Of a stretch of 55,067 nucleotides of DNA, positions 26,245-33,390 are shown one piece after another (position 1 is the first letter of the stretch; every line of letters begins with the position of its first letter). The DNA is from Eubacteriales bacterium (GTDB taxonomy: Bacteria > Bacillota > Clostridia > Lachnospirales > Lachnospiraceae). The position numbers and the translations under genes are program-made. The notes below the pieces were generated by a model. That model was given only the letters and a program-made list of their open reading frames with translations. It ran no database searches and was not told where the DNA came from. The DNA is taken from contig JAUNDV010000014.1 in assembly GCA_030525875.1 (NCBI GenBank), positions 1-55,067 of the forward strand, in the 5' to 3' direction.

Positions 26245-27132
26245 ATGATAAAAATAATTATTGTGTTTACATATATTTTTTTATTATTTAATCCTAGTTT
26301 TAATTCATATGCTTCGGGACATTTAATACCATTGGACGGAAATGAGTATCAGAAAATTACATCTATGAAGGATGAGGTTTTGTATCATATTAATTATGGA
26401 GGAACACGTACAGAGCTTAATCGAGATGTAAGATCAGATGAAGTAGATATGCAAAAAGCATATAAAATCTATTCTAATTCGGATTTATTAGCATCTGAAG
26501 ATATTAAGAAAGCATTGCAGGATAGTCATTATATTTGGCAAATTCCTGTTTATACAGATAATTATACGGTTTTAGTTGATATAACCAAAGTGACTTCAAT
26601 TCCCAATAATATTCCTGAAGATGCAAAAGAAATGCTTAAAGATGATTTGAATAACTGGACTGTAGGAGCTGTTTATGTGTATAAGACAGAAATTGTTGAT
26701 TATAATAATACTGTAATAACATCTATGAATGGTGCAGGATATAATAATGATGAATATACTTATGAGATTGTATCAGGAATTCCAGGAATAAGATATCCTG
26801 TGGCACTTGTGTTCAATTCTGAAGAAAAACCAAAATATGTAATTCCAGCACAAAAAGCCACTGCACATGCATTTAATGGGGAATGGCCTACAGTGGTAAA
26901 AAATAAAGGTGATATAGATAAATATAGTGGTAATGAAGGTACCTTTCCTGTATATAATTATGATGATGTTGTTAAAGCATCAAATTCTTATTATCAAAAT
27001 GGAATGACGGGAGCAGGGATTTTTTATGAAAAAAATATTTCGAATAAAGTGATTTTGTTACTGTCGATATTAGGAATTGTGGGTGTTCTATTATTTAATA
27101 TTGTGAAAAGAAAAACTAATGTAAAAATGTAA
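26245..27132 (+). CDS. Unrecognised exported single-pass membrane protein, partner of the protease
   Basis: A 295-residue protein that I cannot place in a family. It has an N-terminal signal peptide (about 1-24, ending NSYASG), a 235-residue extracellular region rich in Asn, Tyr, Asp and Val, and a C-terminal membrane helix (VILLLSILGIVGVLLFNIV) followed by KRK, so it should be a type I membrane protein. There is no LPXTG motif. The ATG at 26245 follows TAGGAGGA, making an upstream in-frame start at 26197 unlikely. It is 25 bp after the protease gene and is closed by a strong terminator, so the two form an operon. A membrane anchor, substrate or inhibitor for the protease are all possible. 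Confidence 0.75.
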   Translation: MIKIIIVFTYIFLLFNPSFNSYASGHLIPLDGNEYQKITSMKDEVLYHINYGGTRTELNRDVRSDEVDMQKAYKIYSNSDLLASEDIKKALQDSHYIWQIPVYTDNYTVLVDITKVTSIPNNIPEDAKEMLKDDLNNWTVGAVYVYKTEIVDYNNTVITSMNGAGYNNDEYTYEIVSGIPGIRYPVALVFNSEEKPKYVIPAQKATAHAFNGEWPTVVKNKGDIDKYSGNEGTFPVYNYDDVVKASNSYYQNGMTGAGIFYEKNISNKVILLLSILGIVGVLLFNIVKRKTNVKM

Positions 27133-27155
27133 ATGGTATGATTTAATGTAAAATA

Positions 27156-27201
27156 AAACCACTTGCTCAGTGATAATTTTCAGAGCAAGTGGTTTGTTTG
27201 T
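27156..27201 (+). terminator. Strong intrinsic terminator of the protease cassette
   Basis: A perfect 13-bp stem (AAACCACTTGCTC at 27156-27168 with GAGCAAGTGGTTT at 27183-27195) is followed by GTTTGTT. It runs directly into the first 38-bp repeat. Confidence 0.85.
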
Positions 27202-27235
27202 TAGGGCAAAGTCCTGTTTTAGAATGAGAGTTTTT
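27198..27235 (+). repeat. 38-bp direct repeat, left copy
   Basis: From TTGTTAGGGCAAAG through TCCTGTTTTAGAATGAGAG to TTTTT. It matches the right copy at 27597-27634 at 37 of 38 positions (T here, C there at the 15th base). The spacing between starts is 399 bp, and the repeats bracket the IS200-like remnant. Confidence 0.92.
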
Positions 27236-27386
27236 GCTAAGAACAAAAACGAACTTTATAAAACAATAAACCACCTGCTATGCAGGCGGAAGAAGAAGCT
27301 TTAGCGTTATAAAAAAAGACCTCCAATGATATAATGAAAACAGGTTCGCCAACCGTTTAAATTAGATCAAAGGAGGAAATGCCCAA

Positions 27387-27476
27387 ATGGACAACAACAG
27401 TTTATCACATACAACATGGAATTGTAAGTATCATATAGTATTTGCACCAAAATATAGAAGAAATGTAAGTCCGTAG
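27387..27476 (+). pseudogene. Truncated IS200 transposase tnpA
   Basis: A 29-codon reading frame starting MDNNSLSHTTWNCKYHIVFA and continuing PKYRR, which is the N-terminus of IS200-type HUH transposases (family length about 150). After PKYRRN it runs into three unrelated codons and a TAG. The catalytic HUH motif and tyrosine are absent, so it cannot be active. The ribosome binding site and start are intact. Confidence 0.85.
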
Positions 27477-27592
27477 GACTTAGCAAGTAGGTGATGTTGC
27501 GGGAGGCGAACCGTTCGATGAGTCTTTAGACTCAAGTGCCGGGAAAGAGCCCTTATAGGGCGAAAAACAAACCACCGGCTTAGCCGGTGGTT
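27467..27592 (+). other. Structured 3' region of the IS remnant (possible RNA)
   Basis: Four hairpins follow in 126 bases: AAGTCC-GTA-GGACTT (27467-27481), GAGTCT-TT-AGACTC (27520-27533), GCCCT-TAT-AGGGC (27549-27561) and the right-end hairpin (27571-27591). Such structured 3' parts belong to the ends of IS200/IS605 elements and, in tnpB-bearing relatives, overlap the omega RNA. No tnpB is present. Read on the minus strand, the last hairpin is followed by TTTGTTTTT and could terminate degV. Confidence 0.55.
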
Positions 27593-27596
27593 ATGA

Positions 27597-27634
27597 TTGT
27601 TAGGGCAAAGCCCTGTTTTAGAATGAGAGTTTTT
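27597..27634 (+). repeat. 38-bp direct repeat, right copy
   Basis: Differs from the left copy (27198-27235) by one base. Here AGGGC-AAA-GCCCT forms a perfect small hairpin. It begins six bases after the right-end hairpin of the IS remnant and ends 3 bp before the degV stop codon. Confidence 0.92.
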
Positions 27635-27637
27635 ATA

Positions 27638-28498
27638 TCAGATTCCTACTATAACTCCGCCATCAGCAGCGTATAAAGTTGCAACACCTCTTGTATCAGC
27701 AATTACGATTTCTTCAAAATCTGCCAGAGCTCTGAGCTCTGATTCAACAAGCTGTGCACGGTCAAGGCAGTTGCAGTGAACGATAACAGCTCTTTTTAAG
27801 GCCTTTAAACCGTTATTAGCTTCAATAGCCCGCTTAACAGCGGCTTCACACATCTTCTTAAGTGCTTTATTTTGTCCTCTTGCTGTATCAAACTTTTTGA
27901 TTTCACCTTCATGAGCAAACAGTATAGGCTTGATATTGAGAGCTGTAGCAAAAAGTGCAGCAGTACCAGAAAGTCTTCCATTTTTTCTGAGAAATTCCAA
28001 ATTTCCGAGAACAAAGAAGGTCTGGAGCTTTTCTATGTATTTCTCAGTAAGTCTTACGATTTCATCGAATGGTAGCCCGTTTTTGCAGAGATCTTCAATA
28101 AAAAGGCCTATGCTGGTCATGCCAGCAGTACCTGAAAGTGAATTGAATATGGCAATATTTTTGCCGTCTTCTCCGTGCTTTTCTTCATAAACAGTCTTAC
28201 CTATACATGCAGCATTATATGAACCTGAAAGTTTTTCTGTTATACAGACAACATATACATCATCAGCCTTGCATTCATATGCCTTGCAGTATTCCTCTGG
28301 TGATGGACATGCAGTACGAGGACATTCATGGCACTCGCTGATAAGCTTTAAAAAGCTCTTTTGATCAAAATTTTCATCATCGAGATAGTGTTTGTCACCA
28401 AGCTGAAGAATAATAGGAACTATTCCAAAATGTTCCTTATCCTCTAACATGTGCTGTGTTAAATCCATAGCACTGTCCCCTATGATTTTATAACTCAT
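27638..28498 (-). CDS. DegV family fatty-acid-binding protein
   Basis: A 286-residue cytoplasmic protein of the DegV family, which binds a fatty acid (the FakB role in fatty acid kinase systems). Conserved elements are the N-terminal IIGDSAMDLTQHM, VVCITEKLSGSYNAA and the C-terminal DTRGVATLYAADGGVIVG. The ATG at 28498 is preceded by GGAGG; an upstream ATG at 28510 lies before it and is rejected. No fakA is adjacent. A palindrome behind its promoter suggests a local repressor. Its 3' end touches the 38-bp repeat. Confidence 0.93.
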   Translation of the reverse strand: MSYKIIGDSAMDLTQHMLEDKEHFGIVPIILQLGDKHYLDDENFDQKSFLKLISECHECPRTACPSPEEYCKAYECKADDVYVVCITEKLSGSYNAACIGKTVYEEKHGEDGKNIAIFNSLSGTAGMTSIGLFIEDLCKNGLPFDEIVRLTEKYIEKLQTFFVLGNLEFLRKNGRLSGTAALFATALNIKPILFAHEGEIKKFDTARGQNKALKKMCEAAVKRAIEANNGLKALKRAVIVHCNCLDRAQLVESELRALADFEEIVIADTRGVATLYAADGGVIVGI

Positions 28499-28538
28499 GT
28501 AAACCTCCAAAAAAATAAGTAGTTTTTGACATTTGTAG

Positions 28539-28559
28539 ATGTAGTTTTTTAAACTACAT
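28539..28559 (-). promoter_or_regulatory. Palindromic candidate operator upstream of degV
   Basis: ATGTAGTTT-TTT-AAACTACAT is a perfect 9-bp inverted repeat with a 3-bp centre, lying 11 bp downstream of the degV -10 box. A further half-site GTAGTTTTT lies at 28519-28527. The geometry fits a dimeric repressor acting on early transcription; the protein is not identified. Confidence 0.6.
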
Positions 28560-28569
28560 ACAACTATAG

Positions 28570-28596
28570 CTTATAGCAATAACACGATTATGTCAA
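28570..28596 (-). promoter_or_regulatory. Promoter of degV
   Basis: On the minus strand, TTGACA (28596-28591) and TGC-TATAAG (-10 at 28575-28570) are spaced by 15 bp; the short spacing is partly offset by the extended -10 TG. Confidence 0.6.
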
Positions 28597-28657
28597 TGCA
28601 ATATGCTTTATTTTATCAACATTTAATAAAGTAAGTATACATAAATAATGTCACAAC

Positions 28658-28686
28658 TTGAGTAAAAATAAAATATGGTGTAAAAT
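28658..28686 (+). promoter_or_regulatory. Promoter of the TSCPD gene and probably glnA
   Basis: TTGAGT at 28658-28663 and TAAAAT at 28681-28686, spaced 17 bp, in the divergent gap with degV, 36 bp before the start codon. Confidence 0.65.
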
Positions 28687-28722
28687 ACTAGGATTATATA
28701 AAAAGTAAAGAGGTGCACAAAT

Positions 28723-28971
28723 ATGAATTTTGAATATAAAACAAAGGGTGTATGCCCTTCAAAGGTGGAATTTTCATTGGAAGATGGTAAAGTACATGGA
28801 GTTAAATTTCAAGGCGGATGCAATGGTAATCTCAAAGCAATAGGAAAGCTTACAGAGGGAATGGAAGCTACAAAGGTTATAGAGATACTTGAAGGTAATA
28901 CCTGCGGATTTAAAGATACTTCATGTGCAGATCAGTTAGCAAGAGCACTAAAGGATGCGTTAACAAGGTAA
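28723..28971 (+). CDS. TSCPD domain-containing protein
   Basis: An 82-residue protein of the small TSCPD family (TIGR03905 type). It shows KGVCPSKVEFSLEDGKV, FQGGCNGNLKAIGKL and the cysteine-bearing GNTCGFKDTSCADQLARAL. The same domain ends some ribonucleotide reductases, where it is thought to bind metal or nucleic acid; the free-standing protein has no defined role. Four cysteines are well placed for a metal site, which is an inference. An AGAGGTG site precedes it, and glnA follows after 29 bp. Confidence 0.92.
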   Translation: MNFEYKTKGVCPSKVEFSLEDGKVHGVKFQGGCNGNLKAIGKLTEGMEATKVIEILEGNTCGFKDTSCADQLARALKDALTR

Positions 28972-29000
28972 GGTATCAGACGTCAGGAGGAATTTGACTA

Positions 29001-30296
29001 ATGTCTAAGTATACAAAGGAAGAAATCCTTAGAATCGTGGATGAAGAGGATGTCCGCTTTATAAAGCTTCAGTTTACAGATATGTATGGCATGCCTAAAA
29101 ATGTTAACCTGCCAATAGGACAGCTTGACAGAGCTTTGTCCGGACAGGTTGTTTTTGATGGATCAAGTATTGAAGGTTTTATAAGAAAAGATGAGGATGA
29201 TATGCTGCTTCATCCAGATATGAATACCTTTGAGGTTTTTCCTGTAAGAGGAAGAGATGGTGCAACAGCAAGATTTATTTGTGATATATATCAGTCAGAT
29301 GGACAAGCTTTTGAAGGTGATCCAAGATATGTACTAAAAAAAGTAATAAACAAGGCAAGAGAAAGAGGAATATATTTTGGCATTAAGCCGGAGCTTGAGT
29401 TCTTTCTTTTTAATTGTGACGATGCGGGAAATCCTACTACTAATAACCCAGAGGTGGCAAGTTATTTTGACATGTCAACACTTGATTTTGGAGAGGGAAT
29501 CAGAAATGAAATGGTTATATTTCTTGAAGAGATGGGATATAAGGTAGAATCTTCACACCATGAAACCTCACCGGGACAGCATGAGATAGATTTTGAAGAG
29601 AAAAATTGCTTGGATTGTTCAGATGCTTTGGCTACTTCAAAGATACTTATTAAGATGATAGCAAGAAGGAGCGGAATGCATGCAACTTTTATGCCGAAGC
29701 CAAAGGAAGGTGTAAATGGCTCAGGACTACATATTTCAATGAGTATGTATAATGCCAAGGGAGAGAATATGTTTAGCTCAGTAAATGGAGAATATGGACT
29801 TTCTGAGGATGCTTATGCATTTATGTCAGGCATTTTAAGCCATATTTATGGAATGAGCCTTATTTTAAATCCTCTTGTAAATTCATACAAGAGAATTCTG
29901 CCGGGCTATGATGCACCTGTAGATATAAGCTGGTCTGCTGGAACGAACAGAGGATCATTTATGCGTATTCCTTCATTTAATAAAGAGAATATTTTTATTG
30001 AGCTTAGAAGTCCTGATCCTTCATGTAATCCGTATCTGGCTTTAGCACTTATCCTGGCTGCCGGACTTGATGGACTTGAAAATAGGAAGGAAAAGCTTGA
30101 AGAAGGAGTCAGCATGGGTTCCCTTCCTAAGAATCTTGGGGAAGCCATAGAAGCGTACAAGAAGGATGAATTTATAAAATCAGTGCTTGGAGAAACTATT
30201 TACAATAAATATCTTGAGGCAAAGATTCACGAATGGGATGGATACAAAAAGCAGGTAACGCCTTGGGAAGTACAGGAGTATTTATATAAATATTGA
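29001..30296 (+). CDS. glnA: Glutamine synthetase, type I
   Basis: A 431-residue GSI enzyme making glutamine from glutamate, ammonia and ATP. Conserved parts are FTDMYGMPKNV, VFDGSSIEGF, KPELEFFLF (metal-binding Glu), HHETSPGQHEIDFE, NGSGLHISMSMY and RIPSFNKENIFIELRSPDPSCNPYLAL. The short length and lack of the adenylylation-loop insertion fit the GSI-alpha group of Firmicutes, which is controlled by feedback rather than adenylylation. The Shine-Dalgarno is AGGAGG. It is followed by an ANTAR regulator. Confidence 0.97.
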   Translation: MSKYTKEEILRIVDEEDVRFIKLQFTDMYGMPKNVNLPIGQLDRALSGQVVFDGSSIEGFIRKDEDDMLLHPDMNTFEVFPVRGRDGATARFICDIYQSDGQAFEGDPRYVLKKVINKARERGIYFGIKPELEFFLFNCDDAGNPTTNNPEVASYFDMSTLDFGEGIRNEMVIFLEEMGYKVESSHHETSPGQHEIDFEEKNCLDCSDALATSKILIKMIARRSGMHATFMPKPKEGVNGSGLHISMSMYNAKGENMFSSVNGEYGLSEDAYAFMSGILSHIYGMSLILNPLVNSYKRILPGYDAPVDISWSAGTNRGSFMRIPSFNKENIFIELRSPDPSCNPYLALALILAAGLDGLENRKEKLEEGVSMGSLPKNLGEAIEAYKKDEFIKSVLGETIYNKYLEAKIHEWDGYKKQVTPWEVQEYLYKY

Positions 30297-30336
30297 TGAG
30301 CTGTACAGGTTTACGATATGAGGAGAGAACCACAGT

Positions 30337-30897
30337 GTGAATAATAATATTATTGTCTGTTTTAATAAACCAAATGATGTAAATGCCATCAAGACTTTGA
30401 TAAGCCACTATGGTTACAGAGTGGCTTATTCATGTATGTCGGGGGCAAGAGCCTTGGAAGTGAGTGATAAACTTGGCGATGGCATTATCATATGTGGTTT
30501 CAGACTTAATGATATGATATGCATAGATCTTTATGATAACAAGCCGGATACATTTTCTGTAATAACTGTGAGTTCACCAAAAAACTGGGGGATAATCCTG
30601 CCACCATCAGATATGGCTGTTGTGGATCTTCCGATGAAACCATCAGATATGATAGCTACCTTGGAGGATGTCGAGGCGAAAATTGAATACAGAAAAAGGA
30701 TGCAAAGAAGAAAGGCAAGGCTAGGAAGCGCTGGGAGAAGCGCAGAGGAAACAGAGCTTATCAATAAAGCCAAGAGCATGATAATGAAGAGCAAAAATAT
30801 TACTGAACCAGAGGCATACAGGTATATTCAGAAACTTGCTATGGATTCAGGTATAAGCATTACTGAAACTGCATCTAAGGTAATTTTAACTTTTTAA
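30337..30897 (+). CDS. ANTAR domain transcription antiterminator
   Basis: A 186-residue regulator starting at GTG with AGGAGAG upstream. Residues 1-115 form a receiver-like domain that lacks an obvious phospho-acceptor Asp (the beta3 end reads IIICGFRLND). A short helix leads to a C-terminal ANTAR RNA-binding domain (about 130-186: LINKAKSMIMKSKNITEPEA, with the conserved aromatic in YRYIQKLAM). ANTAR proteins bind paired hairpins in leader RNA and prevent termination. Its place 40 bp after glnA, common in Clostridia, points to nitrogen-regulated genes. No target hairpin pair is evident in the short glnA leader. Confidence 0.9.
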   Translation: MNNNIIVCFNKPNDVNAIKTLISHYGYRVAYSCMSGARALEVSDKLGDGIIICGFRLNDMICIDLYDNKPDTFSVITVSSPKNWGIILPPSDMAVVDLPMKPSDMIATLEDVEAKIEYRKRMQRRKARLGSAGRSAEETELINKAKSMIMKSKNITEPEAYRYIQKLAMDSGISITETASKVILTF

Positions 30898-30917
30898 CAG
30901 GACATAATTATATTATA

Positions 30918-31838
30918 ATGATAGAAGAGATAAAAAAATATTTAAAAAAAATCAGCTGGATATTTGTACCTTTTTTTTGGTACATCGTTGGAGTTGTAAT
31001 TACAGAACAGCTTTTATATGGATTATTTTTATTGTCAGTCAAATATTTCTTTGATAGTGAAGCTTATTATCCTGTATTTAAGTTTATAGTTGCTAACAGA
31101 TATGTACTCTTTCCTATGATTAGCGGGATTATACTTACTTCATTTTTTATAAGACTCTACAGAGAAGACTGGAAGCTGAGAGTAAGGAAGGATGGAGACA
31201 GGTATCTATTTAATACAACGGAGATAGGTGGAAAAGACAAAAAAAATATTAAAGTGCAATTTGAAGAAATGACAGGACTTGGATTTGGACTTCTTTCTTC
31301 CATGGCTCTCTGTATTCTTTTGACTTTTGGGATAAATTTTTTTGCTGGAGCAGCTTCTCTTGATCAGGCTGTAGCAGAGGCTTCAAAGCTGAAAATGTCA
31401 GATATATACATGTTTATACCAGCTTCTCTTCTGGTTGCACCGGTATTTGAAGAACTTTTCTTTAGAGGAATACTTTTTAGAAGAGCAAGAGATAGATTTG
31501 GTTTTTGGAATGCGGCAATAATAAGCTCTTTGGTATTTGGTATAGTGCATGAAAATACAGCTCAAATGCTGTTTGCTTTTATTATGGGACTGTTATTTGC
31601 CTATACATATGAAAGATACGAGGCACTTCTTCCAGCCGTTTTGATGCATATGTCTGCAAATTTAATGAGCTTTGTAATATCTATGGGCATATTTGACAGT
31701 CTGTATATGGAAAAAGGAATACTGTTTTATTGTATGATATTAATATGTTCATCTGTTACTTTATACGGCATATACAAGTTAGGAAAAAATAAAATTAAGG
31801 AATATGTTTTATTTTCTTCCACAGAAAAGGAGGATTAG
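30918..31838 (+). CDS. CPBP family intramembrane metalloprotease
   Basis: A 306-residue multi-pass protein with the three CPBP (Abi/CAAX) motifs: EELFFRGILFRR (Glu-Glu and Arg), FGIVHEN (His) and a third near HMSANL. The family includes CAAX prenyl proteases and bacteriocin self-immunity proteins; the bacterial substrate is rarely known. The Shine-Dalgarno is poor (AGGA 16 bases away), so the start may depend on coupling to the upstream gene, which ends 20 bp before. The glycosyltransferase starts 4 bp after its stop. Confidence 0.88.
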   Translation: MIEEIKKYLKKISWIFVPFFWYIVGVVITEQLLYGLFLLSVKYFFDSEAYYPVFKFIVANRYVLFPMISGIILTSFFIRLYREDWKLRVRKDGDRYLFNTTEIGGKDKKNIKVQFEEMTGLGFGLLSSMALCILLTFGINFFAGAASLDQAVAEASKLKMSDIYMFIPASLLVAPVFEELFFRGILFRRARDRFGFWNAAIISSLVFGIVHENTAQMLFAFIMGLLFAYTYERYEALLPAVLMHMSANLMSFVISMGIFDSLYMEKGILFYCMILICSSVTLYGIYKLGKNKIKEYVLFSSTEKED

Positions 31839-31842
31839 ACAC

Positions 31843-32862
31843 ATGAAATTACTTTCAGTAGCAATACCATGCTATAATTCAGCAGCCTATATGAGAAATT
31901 GTATAGAGACTTTACTTGTCGGAGGAGACAGGGTTGAAATACTTATAGTGGATGATGGTTCACAAAAGGATAATACCTTTGAGATTGCAAAGGAATATGA
32001 AGAGAAATATCCTAATATTTGTAAGGCAATACATCAGGAAAACGGAGGACATGGTGCAGCTGTTAATACAGGATTGCAAAATGCTACAGGAATATATTTT
32101 AAGGTAGTAGACTCAGATGATCATTTGGATCCAAAAATATTTCCAGAAGTTTTAGATAAGCTTGAAGAGTTCGTATATAGTCAGGAAAAGATAGATATGC
32201 TTGTATGCAATTTTGTATATGATAAGCAGGGCGTTGAGCATAAAAAGGTTATGAGCTACAAGACGGCCTTCCCTCAGGATACACCATTTACCTGGGAAGA
32301 TGTTAAATTCTTTATGCTTGGACAGTACATACTTATGCATTCAGTTATCTATCGTACAGAGCTTCTAAAGAGCTGTCATCTGGAATTGCCTAGACACACA
32401 TTTTATGTAGATAATGTTTACGTATATTATCCTCTTCCTTATGTTAAGAAGCTTTATTACATGAATGTTAATCTGTATAGATATTTTATAGGAAGAGATG
32501 ACCAGTCTGTAAATGAAAAAGTAATGATCGGAAGAATTGATCAGCAGATAAAGGTCACAAAGCTCATGCTGGGATATCATGATGTGCTTAAGGTGCAGCC
32601 GGCAAAACTTAGAAAGTATATGCTGAGTTATCTTAATATTATGATGACAGTTTCTTCAATACTTGCAATACGCTCAGGAACAGAGGAAAATATGGCTAAG
32701 AAGGAGGCTTTGTGGAAGTATCTTAAGGAGCAGAATCTACCTCTCTATGTAAAGCTTAGAGTAAGTTTCCTAGGTCAGGGTATGAACATGAAGAGCAAAT
32801 TTGGAAATAAGCTTGCAGAAACAGGCTATAAGATAACCCAGAAGTTCTACGGTTTTAACTAA
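31843..32862 (+). CDS. Glycosyltransferase family 2
   Basis: A 339-residue GT-A fold transferase. The N-terminal VAIPCYNSAAYMRN, LIVDDGSQKDNT and VDSDDHLDP carry the nucleotide-sugar and metal (DXD-type) sites; the C-terminal 130 residues are variable. The ATG at 31843 has GGAGG nine bases upstream, so the in-frame start at 31804, overlapping the protease gene, is rejected. Donor and acceptor cannot be inferred; no polysaccharide cluster is near. Confidence 0.92.
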   Translation: MKLLSVAIPCYNSAAYMRNCIETLLVGGDRVEILIVDDGSQKDNTFEIAKEYEEKYPNICKAIHQENGGHGAAVNTGLQNATGIYFKVVDSDDHLDPKIFPEVLDKLEEFVYSQEKIDMLVCNFVYDKQGVEHKKVMSYKTAFPQDTPFTWEDVKFFMLGQYILMHSVIYRTELLKSCHLELPRHTFYVDNVYVYYPLPYVKKLYYMNVNLYRYFIGRDDQSVNEKVMIGRIDQQIKVTKLMLGYHDVLKVQPAKLRKYMLSYLNIMMTVSSILAIRSGTEENMAKKEALWKYLKEQNLPLYVKLRVSFLGQGMNMKSKFGNKLAETGYKITQKFYGFN

Positions 32863-32957
32863 GTTTACTTTGAAAATATAAATGTGAAGATAGAAACATT
32901 TTAAAGATGGAATAAACTGCACAGATAAAAATAAAAATAAAAATATTAAAAAAACTG

Positions 32958-32986
32958 TTGACATTTCAGGATATATTTTATATACT
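32958..32986 (+). promoter_or_regulatory. Promoter of the tRNA-Val/tRNA-Met operon
   Basis: TTGACA at 32958-32963 and TATACT at 32981-32986, spaced exactly 17 bp, the strongest stable-RNA-type promoter in the window. Confidence 0.9.
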
Positions 32987-32988
32987 AT

Positions 32989-33016
32989 CTAAGCGTTGTG
33001 AAAAACAAACGCTTAG
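32989..33016 (+). promoter_or_regulatory. Leader hairpin of the tRNA transcript
   Basis: CTAAGCGTT (32989-32997) pairs with AACGCTTAG (33008-33016). It begins 2 bp after the -10 box and ends 5 bp before tRNA-Val, so it covers the transcription start. It may guide 5' processing, or could be a binding site. Confidence 0.55.
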
Positions 33017-33021
33017 AAAAC

Positions 33022-33094
33022 GGGGTCTTAGCTCAGCTGGGAGAGCATCTGCCTTACAAGCAGGAGGTCATAGGTTCGAGCCCTATAGGCCCCA
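33022..33094 (+). tRNA. tRNA-Val (anticodon TAC)
   Basis: A 73-base cloverleaf with acceptor GGGGTCT/AGGCCCC, D-arm TAGCTCAGCTGGGAGAGC, anticodon loop CTTACAA and T-arm GGTTCGAGCCC. The 3' CCA is not encoded. Confidence 0.97.
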
Positions 33095-33137
33095 TGTATA
33101 TAGGTTAGTAATCGCTGTAAAAGGCGTTTACATATAT

Positions 33138-33211
33138 GGCGGAATAGCTCAGTTGGCTAGAGCATACGGTTCATACCCGTAGTGTCGAGAGTTCGAGTCT
33201 CCCTTCCGCTA
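33138..33211 (+). tRNA. tRNA-Met (anticodon CAT)
   Basis: A 74-base cloverleaf with acceptor GGCGGAA/TTCCGCT (a G-U pair first), D-arm TAGCTCAGTTGGCTAGAGC, anticodon loop TTCATAC and T-arm GAGTTCGAGTCTC. The paired acceptor end and lack of three G-C pairs in the anticodon stem indicate an elongator. No CCA is encoded. Confidence 0.95.
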
Positions 33212-33217
33212 CTGATT

Positions 33218-33245
33218 AAGCCCATAAGTATATGGGCTTTTTTTT
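33218..33245 (+). terminator. Terminator of the tRNA operon
   Basis: AAGCCCATA-AGTA-TATGGGCTT followed by a run of eight further T, beginning six bases after tRNA-Met. Confidence 0.93.
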
Positions 33246-33390
33246 GTTTACAAATACAAAGTTTGGATTAAAAATATAAAGTGAAAAAAAACTTAAATAA
33301 GTATAAATGCTATTGAAAGTATATATAAGGAGTGGTATATTTCCGTAATATTTATATAGTGTTAATGCAAGTTAAAAAGGAGTCTTTATA

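Larger units (their letters stand above)
27236..27596 (+). mobile_element. Internally deleted IS200/IS605-type element
   Basis: The segment holds a left-end hairpin (CCACCTGC TAT GCAGGCGG, 27271-27289), a TATAAT at 27330-27335, an AAGGAGG site, the first 26 codons of an IS200 transposase and a structured 3' part ending in a right-end hairpin (ACCACCGGC TTA GCCGGTGGT, 27571-27591). The middle and end of tnpA are missing, while both presumed ends remain, so it has the make-up of a non-autonomous derivative. Exact borders are uncertain, because IS200-type elements make no target duplication and the right end may extend into the right 38-bp repeat. Confidence 0.8.

Noticed and set aside
27467-27592. 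Omega RNA of a TnpB system
   Set aside because: No tnpB in any frame nearby, and the truncated gene is tnpA. The hairpins fit the 3' part of a plain IS200 element, so only a structured region is claimed.
27198-27634. Two repeats with intervening sequence considered as a CRISPR array or leader
   Set aside because: Only two copies with 361 bp between them, no spacer-sized units and no cas genes in the window; the interval is an IS200 remnant.
30912-30920. TATAAT-like sequence at the start of the CPBP gene as a promoter
   Set aside because: It overlaps the start codon itself and has no -35 partner.
31804-31842. Overlap of the glycosyltransferase with the CPBP protease gene
   Set aside because: GGAGG nine bases before the ATG at 31843 shows that the genes are adjacent, not overlapping.
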